Positions 46,383 through 54,069 of a DNA stretch of 64,000 nucleotides are shown piece by piece. Each line of letters opens with the position of its first letter. Positions within the stretch are counted from its first letter, which is position 1. This stretch comes from Flavobacterium album. GTDB lineage: Bacteria > Bacteroidota > Bacteroidia > Flavobacteriales > Flavobacteriaceae. The notes below the pieces were generated by a model that was not told where the DNA came from, ran no database searches, and saw only the letters and a list, made by a program, of their open reading frames with translations. The stretch lies in NCBI RefSeq assembly GCF_003096035.1, contig NZ_CP029186.1, positions 3,578,001-3,642,000 of the forward strand. Direction: 5' to 3'. The translations under genes and the position numbers were made by a program.

Positions 46383-46820
46383 TCAATCCGCTGTCAGCCA
46401 TTTTTTCCGGCCTTCCAGGGTAACGCGCCTGTACTTATCGGTATCAATGAGCATGCGGGTATTATCTCCAATTATGATCACATCCTCCGACCCTTTCATC
46501 AGTCTCGCGAACAGGTCTATCAGCGAGTTATCGGGAAGGCTGAAGTCGATTTTCATTGTCGTATAATATTTCAATACGACACTGGTAAATAAATGCAGCT
46601 TGCTTACTTCCTCGTTTGATTTCTGAACTTTTTCATCAGGATTATCAAGTCCGGCCTGGTAAAGTTTTGCTTCTCCCGCCTGAAGGGAATCTATAACCTT
46701 GTTGTAAATTTCTTCACGGCGTTTCTTTGTCCGGCTGTATGGCGGCAGTTTTATCTTATCCGGCAGGTACAGCCACAAATAATACAATTTTCCATCTTTC
46801 ATAATATTCATTTTAAACAT
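46383..46820 (-). CDS. Hypothetical protein, up to 145 aa
   Basis: A soluble protein of up to 145 residues; starts at 46820, 46811 or 46802 are all possible (MFK, MNI, MKD), and no ribosome site decides. Parts: KLYYLWLYLPDKIKLPPYSR, a charged helix TKKRREEIYNKVIDSLQAGEAKL, a strand pair LFTSVVLKYYTTMKIDFSL, and DVIIIGDNTRMLID near the end. I do not recognise a family. It lies between the katE operon and DUF3606 on the same strand. Confidence 0.6.
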   Translation of the reverse strand: MFKMNIMKDGKLYYLWLYLPDKIKLPPYSRTKKRREEIYNKVIDSLQAGEAKLYQAGLDNPDEKVQKSNEEVSKLHLFTSVVLKYYTTMKIDFSLPDNSLIDLFARLMKGSEDVIIIGDNTRMLIDTDKYRRVTLEGRKKWLTAD

Positions 46821-46927
46821 TAAGCCCGGTTCCGAAGAGCGCCCATCAGCGAAAAAATGCCAGCTTTACAGTAGTAATAGCTTATTTATTCCATTATCGC
46901 TACCCCGGATGGTAATGAGGACAGGCG

Positions 46928-47719
46928 CTATTTAGCCGGTTCCTGCTGCTTTTTGGTCTGCTCTGCCAAAACCGGGTCGGGCAATATATTGCTCATAGCC
47001 ACCTGCATCTTGTTTTTAAATCCTGAAACAACTTTGTCTTTTCCGGCCATCAGGGCTTCGTAACCGTCTTTGGCAACATCTGCAGGGTCTGCCATGTCAT
47101 CTTCATCCTGAATAGCTTTGCTGTCCAGCATATCTGCCTTCGCAAAGAATCCTGTATCGGTAACGCCCGGCAATAAAGCGGTGATGGTAATGTCTGTATC
47201 TTTAAGCTCCGAACGTATGCCTTCGGTAAAAGAAAGTACAAATGCCTTTGTACCATGATAAACCGACTGCCATGGCCCTGGCACCGTACTGGCTATAGAG
47301 GCAAGGTTTAGTATCCTGCCGCTGTTCCTGGCTATCATTTCTTTTACGAAGTGTTTTGTCAGGATGATCGTAGACGCGATATTAAGGTCTACTATTGCCA
47401 GTTCACGCTCTACATCCGTATCCTTAAAGAGGCCGTATACCCCCTGCCCTGCGTTATTCACAAGTACATCAACCTGTATGCCCCTGGAGCTTACCTCATC
47501 GCAAAGTGCAAAGGCTTCGTCGCGGTTAAAGAGGTCCTTCGCGATCGCGACAACCTCAACGCCCTGCTGCCTGAATTCTTTAACTTTACTCTCCAGTTCG
47601 TCTGCATGGCGCGCCACAATCACGAGGTTATAGCCGTCGCGGGCAAAAAGTTTAGCAAGCTCATAGCCGATTCCACTTGTAGCGCCTGTGATAAGGGCGA
47701 AATTTTTATTTTCTGACAT
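46928..47719 (-). CDS. Short-chain dehydrogenase/reductase
   Basis: A 263-residue protein. The NAD(P) motif is ITGATSGIGYELAKLFARDG, then the NNAGQGVYG motif, Ser in LNLASIAS and the catalytic YHGTKAF (YxxxK). An extended C-terminal region (AEQTKKQQEPAK) is polar. It is 16 bp after the DUF892 gene, in the katE operon. The substrate is unknown; it may reduce aldehydes from oxidative damage. Confidence 0.88.
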   Translation of the reverse strand: MSENKNFALITGATSGIGYELAKLFARDGYNLVIVARHADELESKVKEFRQQGVEVVAIAKDLFNRDEAFALCDEVSSRGIQVDVLVNNAGQGVYGLFKDTDVERELAIVDLNIASTIILTKHFVKEMIARNSGRILNLASIASTVPGPWQSVYHGTKAFVLSFTEGIRSELKDTDITITALLPGVTDTGFFAKADMLDSKAIQDEDDMADPADVAKDGYEALMAGKDKVVSGFKNKMQVAMSNILPDPVLAEQTKKQQEPAK

Positions 47720-47735
47720 AATGTTAACTTTTATA

Positions 47736-48311
47736 TTATAACGATTCGCTCAATGTGTTATCGGCAGCTTTAAGGTTGATAGTGCTGCAGGCCGCATCGC
47801 TGAGTACCATATCGGCCTCTTTCTCTTCGGCAAGCGTTTGCATCAGCAGCTGTACCGCATCATTTTCGCCGAGCGCTTTCGCAAATGCACATAATGTGCC
47901 GTAGGTAGCAATCTCGTAATGCTCGATCTTTTGCGAAGCGGCAATGATACCCGCATCGCGCACAGGCCCCGGGGCAGTCTCCTCAAGGATATTGTCACCT
48001 TCTTTTACAAGGCCGGCCATCGCCTCGCACTTTTTACCTTCGGCAGTTTCTCCCAGCAGTCCGAAAATGGCATCAAGGCGTTCCACCTGTATCTTTGTTA
48101 TCTCAAGGTGCTCTGTAATGGCCGATGCCAGCATTGGCGATGTAGCATTGGCAATCATTTTCGGTAGAGCTTTTATAAGCGCATTTTCCGCCCAGTAAAT
48201 GTCTTTAAGGGAGTCGAGGAACAGTCCCCTCATGTCTGTAGCAGCGTCGCCCGCAGGTTCCACCATTGCGTTGTTCTGCGTTTGTGCAGCTTTTCCTTTA
48301 GTATCTTTCAT
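47736..48311 (-). CDS. DUF892 (YciF/YciE-type) ferritin-like protein
   Basis: A 191-residue protein starting at MKDTKGKAAQ (48311), 26 bp after the catalase stop. From residue ~25 it is a four-helix bundle (FLDSLKDIYWAENALIKALPKM; AITEHLEITKIQVERLDAIF; IAASQKIEHYEIATYGTLCA). Glu and His residues (WAENAL, EHLE, EHYE) are placed for a di-iron site, as in the YciF structure. It is a common partner of catalase genes in stress operons; a role in iron or peroxide handling is inferred. Confidence 0.88.
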   Translation of the reverse strand: MKDTKGKAAQTQNNAMVEPAGDAATDMRGLFLDSLKDIYWAENALIKALPKMIANATSPMLASAITEHLEITKIQVERLDAIFGLLGETAEGKKCEAMAGLVKEGDNILEETAPGPVRDAGIIAASQKIEHYEIATYGTLCAFAKALGENDAVQLLMQTLAEEKEADMVLSDAACSTINLKAADNTLSESL

Positions 48312-48337
48312 ATTTATATCTTTTTTAATTCGTTTAT

Positions 48338-50491
48338 CTATAGTTGCGCTTCGCGTGCCCAAACCCTGTGGCCGGCCATAGCGGAAATGAAATTGGCTGT
48401 GATATCATTTTCCATATCTTCATCCATAATGATACCTTCGTCCTCATTGGTAAGCTTCGATGCGAATGCCGCGCCTGACAGAAGCTCAATGCTGTTTCCA
48501 TGCACTCCTATTACTTTGCAGTGCCTGTAAGCATCGCTGATGAAATCCATGGCATCCGGATTTTGCGAAAGTTCGTTCAGGTCCATCCCACCGGGAATAT
48601 ATACCGCATCAAACAGCACCGAAGAACTGGTAAGGAAACTGAAGTCAACGGGTATAGCGCCGCCCTGGTTCGTTTGTACATGCCCGAGGTAAGGCGCGAT
48701 AACACATCCCTTTGCACTTTCCCTTATCAGTGCTGACTTCATGGCCAGCACAGCGTTCTCGTCTACGCCATCGGCACATACAATAGCCACTTTTCGCGAT
48801 GCTATGGTAGGCTTTACAGTCGGGTTATTGATCATGCTTAGCGCCTGCGATGCCTCTACCGAAGATGGCACCAGCTTAGGTTCCTGCTCCAGCCCCCTGC
48901 GCTCCGGCGATACGCCATAGTTCATTGGCTGCTCCGGTTTTGCCGGGACGGTTAGCCTTAATCCGGCAGCTACTTTTTCGGCAAGGCCGGCATCTATTTG
49001 TGCTACAATACCTATCATGCGTACCCTTATAGCCGTGGTCTCGACTTTACCCAACTCAAAGCGGAATGCCCTTACAATGTGGTCTTTTTCCACCTCCGTC
49101 TGGCTGTTAAAGAAAAGCCTGGCCTGGCCGAAATGATCGGAAAAGCTCTCGCTCCTCTGGCGCACCTTATGCGCATCTATACGCTCGTTATAGCTTACAA
49201 AACCGCCCTGGTCTATCCTTGCCTGGACCGGGCAGTCGCCGCCAAGTGAATTTGGCGAATAGCTTACCCTTCCTATATTGATTTCCTGGCGCATAAAGCC
49301 ATCGCGCTGGTTGTTGTGCACCGGTGCTATGCTGCGGTTGATAGGAATTTCATGGAAGTTGGGGCCGCCAAGGCGCAGCAGTTGCGTATCGGTATAGGAG
49401 AAGAGCCTGCCCTGCAACAATGGGTCATTCGTAAAGTCGATGCCCGGTACTACATGCCCGGGATGGAAAGCCACCTGTTCGGTCTCGGCAAAGAAATTGT
49501 CAGGGTTCCTGTTCAGCACCATCTTACCTACTATAGTAACCGGAACAAGTTCTTCAGGAATTATCTTGGTAGGGTCCAGAAGGTCAAATTCATATTTTTG
49601 CTCATCAGCTTCGTCAACGATCTGCATGCCCAATTCCCATTCAGGGAAATTACCCATTTCTATTGCTTCCCACAGGTCCCTCCTGTGAAAATCAGGGTCC
49701 TTTCCGGAAATCTTTTGCGCTTCATCCCATACTACGGCATGAGTGCCCAATTTCGGCTTCCAGTGGAATTTCACAAAAAACGACTCATTTTGTGCATTAA
49801 CAAGACGGAAAGTATGTACGCCAAAACCCTCCATCATGCGGTAGCTGCGCGGAATAGCCCTGTCAGACATCAGCCACATGATCATGTGTGCCGATTCCGG
49901 CATCAGCGAAATGAAGTCCCAAAAGGTATCGTGTGCCGATGCAGCCTGCGGAATTTCGTTGTGCGGCTCGGGCTTCACAGCGTGAACCAGGTCCGGGAAC
50001 TTCGTGGCATCCTGTATAAAGAATACAGGTATATTGTTTCCAACAAGGTCATAAATACCTTCCTGCGTATAAAACTTAACCGAGAAGCCACGAACGTCGC
50101 GGGCAAGGTCGGTAGAGCCACGGAAACCGGCTACGGTTGAGAAACGGGCGAACACCGGTGTGCGTTGTCCCGCTTCCTGCAAAAAGCCCGCCCTTGTGAA
50201 TTGCGGAATAGGGTTTGTTACCTCAAAATAACCGTGCGCTCCGGAACCGCGTGCATGCACGATACGCTCAGGAATACGCTCATGGTCGAAATGGGTGATC
50301 TTTTCCCTTAATATAAAATCTTCAAGTAGCGAGGGGCCCCGGTCTCCCGCTTTGAGGGAATTATTATCGTCATTTATCCTCACCCCCTGGTTGGTTGTAA
50401 GGAACTTGTTTGTCGAATCGGATTTGTTAGTGGATAAGTCCCGCTGCTTTGCTTCCTGGTCGACATGATAAGGTTTGTTGTTTTGCTTCAT
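48338..50491 (-). CDS. katE: Large-subunit (clade 2) catalase with C-terminal DJ-1-like domain
   Basis: A 717-residue protein of HPII type. The start at 50491 is set by an AAGGAG ribosome site 4 bp upstream. Active-site His is in RIVHARGSGAHGYFE, Asn and Phe lie in the following region, and the haem ligand Tyr is in RLFSYTDTQLLRLGGP. After residue ~560 a flavodoxin/DJ-1-like domain follows (KVAIVCADGVDENAVLAM, YIPGGMDLNEL, VIGVHGNSIELL), diagnostic of large-subunit catalases. It decomposes H2O2. It is the first gene of the katE-DUF892-SDR operon and divergent from an ankyrin gene. Confidence 0.95.
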   Translation of the reverse strand: MKQNNKPYHVDQEAKQRDLSTNKSDSTNKFLTTNQGVRINDDNNSLKAGDRGPSLLEDFILREKITHFDHERIPERIVHARGSGAHGYFEVTNPIPQFTRAGFLQEAGQRTPVFARFSTVAGFRGSTDLARDVRGFSVKFYTQEGIYDLVGNNIPVFFIQDATKFPDLVHAVKPEPHNEIPQAASAHDTFWDFISLMPESAHMIMWLMSDRAIPRSYRMMEGFGVHTFRLVNAQNESFFVKFHWKPKLGTHAVVWDEAQKISGKDPDFHRRDLWEAIEMGNFPEWELGMQIVDEADEQKYEFDLLDPTKIIPEELVPVTIVGKMVLNRNPDNFFAETEQVAFHPGHVVPGIDFTNDPLLQGRLFSYTDTQLLRLGGPNFHEIPINRSIAPVHNNQRDGFMRQEINIGRVSYSPNSLGGDCPVQARIDQGGFVSYNERIDAHKVRQRSESFSDHFGQARLFFNSQTEVEKDHIVRAFRFELGKVETTAIRVRMIGIVAQIDAGLAEKVAAGLRLTVPAKPEQPMNYGVSPERRGLEQEPKLVPSSVEASQALSMINNPTVKPTIASRKVAIVCADGVDENAVLAMKSALIRESAKGCVIAPYLGHVQTNQGGAIPVDFSFLTSSSVLFDAVYIPGGMDLNELSQNPDAMDFISDAYRHCKVIGVHGNSIELLSGAAFASKLTNEDEGIIMDEDMENDITANFISAMAGHRVWAREAQL

Positions 50492-50501
50492 TGCACTCCT
50501 T
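50492..50501 (-). promoter_or_regulatory. Shine-Dalgarno site deciding the katE start
   Basis: AAGGAG (complement of 50496-50501) lies 4 bp before the ATG at 50491. Strong sites of this kind are rare in this window, and the longer upstream frame has none, so the start is well supported. Confidence 0.7.
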
Positions 50502-50820
50502 TTTTTGACATTTGTTATAAATGTGAAGTTCACCCTTTTTTAGGCCCCGGCATGTCAAAGTTGTGCTAAAACAATTTACATAATTATGTCAGGCTGTTTT
50601 CATGTAAACTTTAGGCCGCGCATTCGTAACTAGTTAATAATCATTGCTTTAAACTTATAAATTAATAACACAGACTTTCAGTCATTGTAATAGCATGTAA
50701 GATCATGTAAAAAACTTTAATTAAAATTTATAAGTATTTGAAAAACAGGCGATGTATCTTGTATAATGAAATATTGAACCGTGAAACTATAAACCAACAG
50801 AATTCAAAACACTAATAACG
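50492..50820. other. 329-bp divergent region between katE and the ankyrin gene
   Basis: Besides the katE ribosome site it holds a weak plus-strand promoter candidate (TTTG at 50737-50740, TATCTTG at 50755-50761, 14-bp spacer). The sequence is AT-rich with no ORF or RNA. I see no obvious OxyR or PerR box. Confidence 0.45.
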
Positions 50821-51309
50821 ATGGATGAAATAACACAGGCATTGTTCGCCGCCTCACGCCAGGGAAACGTCCCTGTGCTTAACGAGATCTTTGCTATAAA
50901 AGACAATGTAAATGTATATGATGAAAAAGGCTTTACGCCGCTGATACTTGCTGCCTATAACAACCATCCGGAAGCTGTAGAGGCTTTGCTTGGCGCAGGA
51001 GCCGATATTAATGCAGCCGATAACAGCGGCAATACGGCGCTGATGGGCTGTGCTTTTAAAGGCTATGGTTACATTGCACAGCTATTGCTGAGGCACGGGG
51101 CAAGCCATGACCAGCAAAATGGCAATGGCGGAACGGCACTGATGTTTGCTGCTATGTTCGGGCGTAATGATATCGTAGACTTACTGCTTGAAGCCGGGGC
51201 AAATAAAGACATGAAAGATATGCGGGGGATGACTGCCATAGACCTTGCCGCACAGCAAGGCAATATAAGGGCAGTGGAACTCCTGGAGAATAATGTAAAG
51301 CACCTGTAA
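50821..51309 (+). CDS. Cytoplasmic ankyrin-repeat protein
   Basis: A 162-residue protein without signal peptide. Four to five ankyrin repeats: FAASRQGNVPVLNEIF, GFTPLILAAYNNHPEAVEAL, GNTALMGCAFKGYGYIAQLL, GGTALMFAAMFGRNDIVDLL, GMTAIDLAAQQGNIRAVELL. Catalase genes are often paired with ankyrin genes; in Pseudomonas aeruginosa AnkB supports KatB activity. The divergent placement from katE suggests a similar helper role here, which is inferred. Confidence 0.88.
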   Translation: MDEITQALFAASRQGNVPVLNEIFAIKDNVNVYDEKGFTPLILAAYNNHPEAVEALLGAGADINAADNSGNTALMGCAFKGYGYIAQLLLRHGASHDQQNGNGGTALMFAAMFGRNDIVDLLLEAGANKDMKDMRGMTAIDLAAQQGNIRAVELLENNVKHL

Positions 51310-51419
51310 CAGTTATGTTGAATTACCAGGTGAGGACAATCATGTAAGATATTTGAAATTTCGTGTAAGCATCGCACAGAATGACACGTTAAATTTGAAA
51401 AAAGCTGAATACTTAAATT

Positions 51420-51905
51420 ATGCCATCTAAAATTGTAAACCGCTGCAGCGCGGCAATCGCTGCCAAAGGCTGGAACATTGCTTTCACGGAAAGTGCCACT
51501 GCCGGGCGCATGTGCTCGGAATTTGCATTGACGGGAGAATCCGGTAAGATATTGAGGGGCGGGATTTCCTGCTATGAAGTTTTTGTGAAGGAGCAGATAT
51601 TAAAAGTGCCCCACAAGCTGATCGAGGATCATACGCCGGAGTCCGCAGAAGTAACGGCTTCGCTTGCCCGCCAGTCGGCAAGGCTATTTAATTCGAAGGT
51701 TACAGTGGCTGTAACGGGCCTTACAACGACCGGTGGCAGCGAAACACCTGAAAAACCTGTGGGAACAATGTTCCTCAGCATCATAACCCCATTAGGGACA
51801 ATTGATGACCGGACGGTATTTAAGGGTGACCCGGAGTCAATCATCCTCCAGACAATTGACCGGGCCGCAGAACTTATTGTCAAGAATATTGAAAATAAGA
51901 TATAA
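51420..51905 (+). CDS. CinA C-terminal (nicotinamide-nucleotide amidase-like) protein
   Basis: A 161-residue stand-alone CinA C-terminal domain. Motifs: IAFTESATAGRMCSEF (Ser of the amidase motif), GGISCYEVFVKEQIL, HTPESAEVTASLARQSA, AVTGLTTTGGSETPEKPVGT. The domain deamidates NMN to NaMN in the pyridine-nucleotide salvage cycle. The standard ESCTGG motif is altered to ESATAG, so activity may differ. It starts a group of plus-strand genes with the 2H phosphoesterase 8 bp downstream. Confidence 0.85.
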   Translation: MPSKIVNRCSAAIAAKGWNIAFTESATAGRMCSEFALTGESGKILRGGISCYEVFVKEQILKVPHKLIEDHTPESAEVTASLARQSARLFNSKVTVAVTGLTTTGGSETPEKPVGTMFLSIITPLGTIDDRTVFKGDPESIILQTIDRAAELIVKNIENKI

Positions 51906-51913
51906 GCTGATGT

Positions 51914-52468
51914 ATGGGCAGTAAAAGGATCTATAACCAGGCAGCGCTGTTTGGGCCGCTTTATGCCTACCTTGTAGTGCTCTCGCCACCGCCTGGGGTT
52001 ATAGATGCTATTGCCGCTATAAAGCAGGAGATGAACAGTATCGTGGATATTGGCGAACGCAACCTTCATTCAAAGGCGCATATTACCCTTTTTGACCGGC
52101 TAACCGATGATGCAGGCCTTGCGGAAACCGTGAAAACCCTTATAAGTACCGATGCTGCTTTCAATGTGACGATAGCTGGATGGGGAACGTTCGACCACGG
52201 CCATAGCGTAACAGTGTACCTGAAGATCGCTAATCCTGAACGTATCGTTGCATTGGCAGAAAAGCTTAAATCGAAGGCATCAACGCCGCACATCAGCCTG
52301 GCAAAGAAATTGCCTTATGCTACCTTTGAAAAGCTGCAACCCTTCCTCCAGAACTTAAATTTTACTGCAGTGTGGAAATGCGATGAGGTACTCGTATTAA
52401 GAAAATTAATGTCTGAAAAGCACCTGGGCTTTAAAGAGTCATTCTATATTCCCTTGCGGACACAATAG
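51914..52468 (+). CDS. 2'-5' RNA ligase superfamily (2H phosphoesterase)
   Basis: A 184-residue protein with the two HxTx-type motifs HITL (KAHITLFDRL) and HISL (TPHISLAKKL) about 60 residues apart. The two-lobed fold acts on 2',3'-cyclic or 2'-5' phosphodiester bonds. It directly follows the CinA-C gene, and both may act on nucleotide waste; the substrate is unknown. Confidence 0.85.
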   Translation: MGSKRIYNQAALFGPLYAYLVVLSPPPGVIDAIAAIKQEMNSIVDIGERNLHSKAHITLFDRLTDDAGLAETVKTLISTDAAFNVTIAGWGTFDHGHSVTVYLKIANPERIVALAEKLKSKASTPHISLAKKLPYATFEKLQPFLQNLNFTAVWKCDEVLVLRKLMSEKHLGFKESFYIPLRTQ

Positions 52469-52498
52469 CAGGAAACCATTATTAAAAATAATCAGCCT

Positions 52499-52978
52499 AT
52501 GAAAGCAATCGAAAAAATTGTCATAGCAGGTATCGTCGGCACCACCTTTATGACGCTCTACAGCTATTTTAAAGCAAAAAAGGAAAACGAGGAGTATGTT
52601 GAGCCGGTGATGCTGAATAAGCTTATCGACAAGTCGCCCAACCTGCCATCGGCACGGAACGAGGACTCTCATCCTGCAGGATGGGGGCTCCATTATGGTA
52701 CCGGGGTAGTGTTTGTGGCTGCGTACTGGCTATTCTGGAAAAAAGTATTGCTGAATCCCACACCCGGAAGGGTTTTGGTTACCGGGATCATCAGCGGGGC
52801 GGCAGGTATCCTGGTGTGGAAACTCCTGTTCTCGCAGCACAGCAACCCGCCGCACAATGACCGCAAGGGATATTACAGGCAGTTGATGTATGCACATATT
52901 ATTTTTTCCCTGTTTTCATTACTCACATACAAGGCGTTAAGCCTGAAAGAAGAAACAACTGCTGCCGTAATTCAGTAA
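52499..52978 (+). CDS. Four-TM hypothetical membrane protein
   Basis: A 159-residue protein with about four hydrophobic segments (IVIAGIVGTTFMTLYSYF, TGVVFVAAYWLFW, VLVTGIISGAAGILVWKLLF, YAHIIFSLFSLLTYKAL). The conserved-looking DRKGYYRQLMYAHIIF loop and LHYGTGVVF recall YagU/DUF1440-like membrane proteins, but I am not sure. It is followed by a strong terminator. Confidence 0.65.
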   Translation: MKAIEKIVIAGIVGTTFMTLYSYFKAKKENEEYVEPVMLNKLIDKSPNLPSARNEDSHPAGWGLHYGTGVVFVAAYWLFWKKVLLNPTPGRVLVTGIISGAAGILVWKLLFSQHSNPPHNDRKGYYRQLMYAHIIFSLFSLLTYKALSLKEETTAAVIQ

Positions 52979-53000
52979 TTACGGCATAGCGGTTACCAAT

Positions 53001-53039
53001 AAAAAATAGCAGCGGGAAACTATACCGCTGCTATTTTTT
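53001..53039. terminator. Bidirectional terminator
   Basis: A perfect 15-bp stem, AAAAAATAGCAGCGG (53001-53015) with CCGCTGCTATTTTTT (53025-53039), with a 9-base loop and T tracts on both strands. It serves the membrane protein gene and the convergent cyanophycinase gene. Confidence 0.85.
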
Positions 53040-53909
53040 TTACCCGTTATTCTGGTGATCTATCTTTAGCTTGTGCTTTTTCAGGTCGTACCTGTCATAT
53101 TTGCTCATTACATGTACCGTAATGTTTTCTATGGAGATCGCCTCGCCATCGTCGATATTATTAAAATTAGAGTCGGCTATGCCACGGCCGTCGACCAATA
53201 TGGTCATTCCCGGCCCTATGGCTTCCATTACATTTCCGCTAATAAGGAGCGCTGTATTTTCCTCAAGGCCTATTCCCAGTAACCTCGGATTGGCAACCAC
53301 TGCCTGGAACAGCCGGCCTATCCTGCCCCGCTTTACAAAATGCGTATCGATTATAACATCACTTATCAGTGCGAGACCGCTGGTGATCCTTACTTTGCCT
53401 TTGTATAATGCATCTTCGCTGGTTCCCTGGAATACCATATTATTTGAGGCCGCAGCAGCCCCCGCAGAGCTCCCTGCATAAATAAAATTGCTGTCGGTAT
53501 TATATTTCTCCAAAAGGAGTTCCAGGAACGGCGTACCTCCCAGCAGCGATGTGAGGCGCATCTGGTCGCCTCCGGTCACCATTACTACATCTGCCTCCTT
53601 CAGCCGCTTCAGCAAGCCTGCATCACGCGCCTCCTCCCTTTCGTTAATATCTATCACGCCGGTATTTGTAACGCCCAGCCGGCCAAAGGCCTGGACATAA
53701 TCTTTCCCGATCGACTTTTCGGTAGATGCCGTCGACAGGATTTCTATTCGCGATTTTTCTTTTTTTGCCGACTCGTCCACAATACGTTTTAAAATGCCAT
53801 TCTCATTATAGATCTCTACATTGGCATCACTATCGAAAGTGTAATTTTTTTTGCTGTCATCACCTTTGTTTTCTGCACCTCCAATGATAATGAGTTTACC
53901 TTTTCCCAT
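53040..53909 (-). CDS. cphB: Cyanophycinase
   Basis: A 289-residue peptidase S51 protein. It starts KLIIIGGAENKGD; the nucleophile Ser is in YAGSSAGAAAASN (about residue 146), and VMVTGGDQMRL and GLALISDVIIDTHFVKRGR are family motifs. It cleaves cyanophycin (multi-L-arginyl-poly-L-aspartate) to beta-Asp-Arg dipeptides in the cytoplasm. It is divergent from cyanophycin synthetase over 160 bp, so storage and use of the polymer are encoded together. Confidence 0.92.
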   Translation of the reverse strand: MGKGKLIIIGGAENKGDDSKKNYTFDSDANVEIYNENGILKRIVDESAKKEKSRIEILSTASTEKSIGKDYVQAFGRLGVTNTGVIDINEREEARDAGLLKRLKEADVVMVTGGDQMRLTSLLGGTPFLELLLEKYNTDSNFIYAGSSAGAAAASNNMVFQGTSEDALYKGKVRITSGLALISDVIIDTHFVKRGRIGRLFQAVVANPRLLGIGLEENTALLISGNVMEAIGPGMTILVDGRGIADSNFNNIDDGEAISIENITVHVMSKYDRYDLKKHKLKIDHQNNG

Positions 53910-53998
53910 TTTTTTTAGTTTAATGTTTCTGATATCTTAAAATTACCATCCATTTATTAACAATTGTCTAAATACTATAATAAAGTTTTGCCAAAGTC

Positions 53999-54030
53999 TT
54001 TTGTACCGTATGTTTTCCTCAGTTACTTTG
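53999..54030 (+). promoter_or_regulatory. Candidate cphA promoter
   Basis: TTTTG (53999-54003), a 19-bp spacer and TTACTTTG (54023-54030, one mismatch to TAnnTTTG) lie 39 bp before the cphA ATG at 54070. Confidence 0.45.
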
Positions 54031-54069
54031 TTTCATACAACAAATTACTACACAATTCCATTAAAAACG

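Noticed and set aside
49316..50140. 274-codon plus-strand frame opposite katE
   Set aside because: Antisense shadow of the catalase core; the catalase motifs on the other strand are clear.
46383..50491. Horizontal transfer of the katE-DUF892 block
   Set aside because: No integrase, tRNA, flanking repeats or abrupt composition change that I can see by eye.
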